DNA of 64,000 nucleotides from Panulirus ornatus (Eukaryota; Arthropoda; Malacostraca; Decapoda; Palinuridae), in the NCBI RefSeq assembly GCF_036320965.1, contig NC_092234.1, positions 36,788,203 through 36,852,202 of the forward strand, in the 5' to 3' direction. Shown here piece after piece: positions 60,560 to 64,000 of the stretch (positions are counted from its first letter, which is position 1; every line of letters starts with the position of its first letter). The notes under the pieces were generated by a model. The model did not search any database and was not told the origin of the DNA. It saw nothing but the letters and a program-made list of their open reading frames with translations. The translations under genes were made by a program, and so were the position numbers.

Positions 60560-63130
60560 CTCAGAAACAAACGAACATTGACATTATTCTCACACATCCA
60601 GTCTCTCTGTCTGACATGCACAGTAAAATGTGCAGGGACCAGAGACTACCATCCACAGCCAAGCCCCACACACTACTCCACGGTTTCCCTTTACCGCGTC
60701 ATATGCCGTGGATCAGCCCAATGACAGCACGTCATCCTCCCCCTTCCCATATTAATCACGCCGATCTAACACACTCGACCTCATGTACACCTATTGTGCT
60801 ACTGAATGCTCAGGCCTGATATCCCAAAGCCTCCCTCACTCCATCCTTCCATCCCTTCCTCCCACACTTCTGACACGTTGGTACCCAGTGTCGGTGTCGT
60901 TCACCCAGCCACTCCATATTCTGAACCTTTTCTACCCATCCTGGTCGGTCCTCTCAATCAGACGATGCTCCTCACCACACCTCACTCTGACGGTATCATT
61001 TCATGCCTGATTAATCCGTATCTCGCCCCATATCGTCCTCCAGCAATTTATTTTCAGCACGTTTTCAGCAAGTCAGCCTCCTCTGTTTTGTTTGCATTCA
61101 AGGCTCGTTCAAAACTGTGGGAGTCACTACACCTTAAAGGGTATCCATCTTTGCCCTTAGAGATACTAACTCTTCCTTCCAAACACGCCTCATTGCATCC
61201 AGGAATGAACCCCTCTCTTCCACCCTGTGACCCGCTTAAACCCCTGTGGTTCCAACCGCTGCCACGTCCACTCCCAGGCAAAGCACTCCACTTCTTCCCA
61301 GTCCTCCTTAATTAAATCTGCACTCACATCTTGTCTCACTCATGCTGCATCTCATAACCTGACTTCTGTTCATAATTACTTCAGCTTCCTTCTTTTACAC
61401 ACTCTTCCAAACTCTGTCACCAGCTCCTAGAGAGGCCCCCCGGAGTCTGCCACCGGAGCTGTATCATCTGTAAACAGCAACAGATTTACCTCCCATATCT
61501 CCCACTCTCCCAACCTAGCATACTGCAGCCCCTTGTTCCGTTACCCCGCATTCAACTCCCTCACGAACCCGTTCATGAACAGATCAAACAGCCACGGTGA
61601 CATCACATATCCCTGACACAGACCCAACTTCACCGGGAACAGCTTACCCAACTCCCTTACTAACCCTCGTATGCCTTACTCCACAGCTAAAACTCCTCAT
61701 GACACTGAACAATTTTCCAATTACCCCGTACCTCTCTGGCGTTTTCCATAAAGCATATTTGTCTAACGTATTCTTTCTCCAGGTCCATACACATTACCAT
61801 ATACAATCAACAAACATGTTCATGTATAGTTTGAACATTCGTTTTTGTCCTCTTTGTCTTCATACAAGGTTACCCTGCAAACAGGTGTTGGTCTTCCACC
61901 ACCTCACCTTGAGCTATATATACGATGAACAGCTTCAACAACTGATCACTAACACCATCGCCCACTTTGATTAAAAACTCAACTCCAATATCATTAATTC
62001 ATGATGTTTTATAAATCTTACCGGCCATATATAAAGAAAAGTGTACGTGGTCTTACAATGATCTTTAACACAAGGTGCTAAGAAAATTTCAGGCGATAGT
62101 TGTGACATCATGCTAATGGCCCGAACGACCCTGGTAGTCGACAGGCCTCAACCCCAGACAACCAACCAACCCTCATATCATCTTGCGAAAAGTTTTCACC
62201 ATCCCATCTGTCGTGACTTTCGCACTCTGCATGCCACTTCGTCCTACATACACAACACCCGCCTCTCTGTCCTTCAAGCCATTTAACAGTCTTCAAAATA
62301 CTCGATCTGTTTTTCCCATCTTGTTCTGTTATCACTTCCCCAACCACTCTCCTCCGTGACACTCCCATTTGTTCTCTTTTCCTCCTCATACTGTTTATTT
62401 CATTTCATAACATCTTCTCCCTAGAATCCATCGATATTTGCAATGCTCGCCTCTCACCTGCCATCTTTTTTTCGGTGTTCACAACCTTGTTTTGATCTCC
62501 TGCCTTGTTCCTTGTACTCCTCCCTGTCTCTCACTCTCCTCTCGTGTACGTACCATCCACACATCCTCCTTTTGCACTTTCACTATCTATCTGAGTCTCT
62601 GTCTCTATCACTTACTATATTTTCTCGTATGTCTACATTCCACCTTCCACATCCCACAAACTTCATCCGCACACCTACCTGATTCCCTAGATACCTTACC
62701 ACCCATCTTCCCCTGGTCTTATTTGCTCTCACTCTGAGCCATTTTTCACTTACTCCCTCCTGGCATCTCTGCGACCACATCACTTTCTCTCTATTTCTCC
62801 TACACGTTTATCATCACCTCTTTTCCTTGACCAATCATCAACTTTCCAACTTATCTTCACTGAGGAAAAACCAGACATTCTACCAGCCACCTATCTCACC
62901 ACATTCACACCGAATAACACATATTTTGCAACTTGTCAGTAATCACATAATCCATCAACTTCCACTGAACCCCATACCTACTCTTTCACGTACACTTACG
63001 AAGGCATCTTCTCGTGATCCGTGTATTCTAATCACCATGCCACTTTCAACACACAACAAGACATTCTTTTCTCCATTTTACCCGAAAACCCTACGCTTTA
63101 TGATGATATATCATGCCTTCAGTTGCCAGA
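60560..63130 (-). mobile_element. RTE-A-related LINE copy 16, old and divergent
   Basis: Minus-strand copy recognisable from 3' UTR-like sequence (60590-60700), the C-terminal domain (60780-61270) and the catalytic-box region (TGTATCATCTGTAAACAGCA at 61460). Next come the Gly-x-x-Gln-Gly block (about 61610), the linker (62300-62420) and the end of the endonuclease (62850-63110). Large parts of the RT between 61700 and 62300 are lost or unrecognisable. It is clearly more divergent than the other copies and may represent a sister subfamily. Short frames only. Confidence 0.6.
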
Positions 63131-64000
63131 CACATACACACACATAACACGGACCTCCATGATGTAGCAATTAGCGTTACTGGCCGTCACGCATGCACGA
63201 GCCGCCTAGGATCAAACCCATATTGGTTCGAATGCATATTCAACAATCACTAGCGTTTTGTTGGCTTGTTTTTCAATCTTTCTCACCACATATTTTGCTT
63301 CGTCCAATCAAGTGTGAATCAATTGTACTATGTTAATTGTCACTCTATTCTGGAAATACATGAGACGTTGCGGGCACACGAACACTGCCCATCTTCTGCC
63401 AAATTGATTATAATTGATACACCAAAATATAAAGACAAAATATATATATGAAAAAAATAGGAATCAATCAAACCTTGCAGTGTTACTGATGAGAACGGTG
63501 AAGTAAATAAGTTAATCTGTGGACTGTGTTCCTTCGGAGTTCATGCGGAGTAGTGTGGTCGGCAGGGGTCAAACTCAGTGGGTCAGCGGTTGGGGGATTT
63601 GCATGAGGCTTCCGCAGCTGGGAAAGTCAGGTGGGGGCAGAGAGTGTGGGGTCATATGGGATGTGGTACAGAATAATTATTGAGTCCCACCTTGTCCTGT
63701 ACTTCGATGATTAATGTAGGGATTATATTCTCTTCTGTTCTTGGATTCTGTTATCTGCAGTCTTGCAGTGTCATGGCGATGTTTCAGTATCATCGTGTTA
63801 TCAGTAAGATGGTGACGAGTCAGATCCATGTTATGTTCCATATCATACCTTGGGTGAGGCAGGAGATGTAGAGTGGATGGTGAAGTTGGTCTGTTTACTC
63901 TCTGCTAGTCTTGGCTCAGCCATAAAAGGCTGACGGTGTTGCCGCTAAGATGACCATCCTCCTTCACCTCCTCCTCACCGCCACTCATCCTTGACTGCAT
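63131..64000. other. No recognised gene; possible promoter-like end
   Basis: Unique-looking sequence. CATAAAAGG at 63921 resembles a TATA box. An ATG at 63950 opens a 14-codon frame rich in Leu and Thr, ending at TGA (63992). A first exon is conceivable, but the window ends before it can be judged. Confidence 0.3.

Noticed and set aside
63170..63240. Second tRNA-derived SINE on the minus strand (GGGTTTGATCC-like box)
   Set aside because: Only a single 11-bp resemblance to a B-box, with no A-box or arm structure.
63950..63994. First exon with signal-peptide-like Met-Thr-Ile-Leu-Leu start and upstream CATAAAAGG
   Set aside because: Only 14 codons before a stop and no splice donor before the window ends. 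Not enough to call.

Overview
The window looks like intergenic or intronic DNA from a repeat-rich animal, most likely a decapod crustacean. This rests on eukaryote-style retroelements, very abundant (AT)n, (CA)n and (GA)n microsatellites, tRNA-derived SINE-like pieces and Penelope-type elements. The species guess is an inference from general familiarity with such repeats and was not tested. I see no convincing intact host gene, no rRNA, no CRISPR and no bacterial operon. Almost every long open frame belongs to a transposable element or is an artefact of a tandem repeat.

The dominant component is one family of APE-type, single-ORF non-LTR retrotransposons of the RTE clade, called RTE-A here. 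I count about 17 pieces: 1879-3455(-), 3461-5112(+), 5115-8580(+), 8586-9832(+), 9858-12985(-), 14669-15438(-), 16100-16946(-), 30505-31311(-) joined to 31312-33027(+), 38665-39626(+), 40318-41697(-), 41698-45248(+), 45789-49244(+), 52866-53755(+), 55431-57925(+), 57926-60128(-) and 60560-63130(-). The best copy (9858-12985, minus) holds a 979-codon endonuclease plus reverse transcriptase frame broken by a single TAG. Four short elements of about 235 bp, called S-A here (13016, 33101, 39692, 60159), are built from the 5' head and the 3' tail of RTE-A and look like its non-autonomous partners. Nearly all long (AT)n arrays in the window abut an end of RTE-A or S-A, which suggests a microsatellite target.

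Other elements are two Penelope-like (GIY-YIG) fragments at 13480-14365(+) and 49370-49900(-). A set of CR1/L2-like LINE pieces lies at 17223-22330(+) and 37930-38650(-), including an SGNH-hydrolase ORF1. There are two large foldback palindromes, at 15452-15608 and 40028-40253, with hammerhead-like core motifs in or near them, and two tRNA-derived SINE-like pieces.

Tandem arrays occupy much of the middle: a 19-bp satellite of about 3.65 kb (24983-28634), a 39-bp array (33971-35015), a 33-bp array (35188-36060), a 30-bp array (36979-37164) and another 30-bp array with a 240-bp higher-order period (50443-51376).

The most striking observation is the RTE-A copy at 8586-9832. It differs from its relatives almost only by A-to-G changes on the element's sense strand, about 50 in the first 330 aligned positions. 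This is the pattern expected if an adenosine deaminase (ADAR-type) edited the element's RNA, or an RNA-DNA hybrid, before the copy entered the genome.
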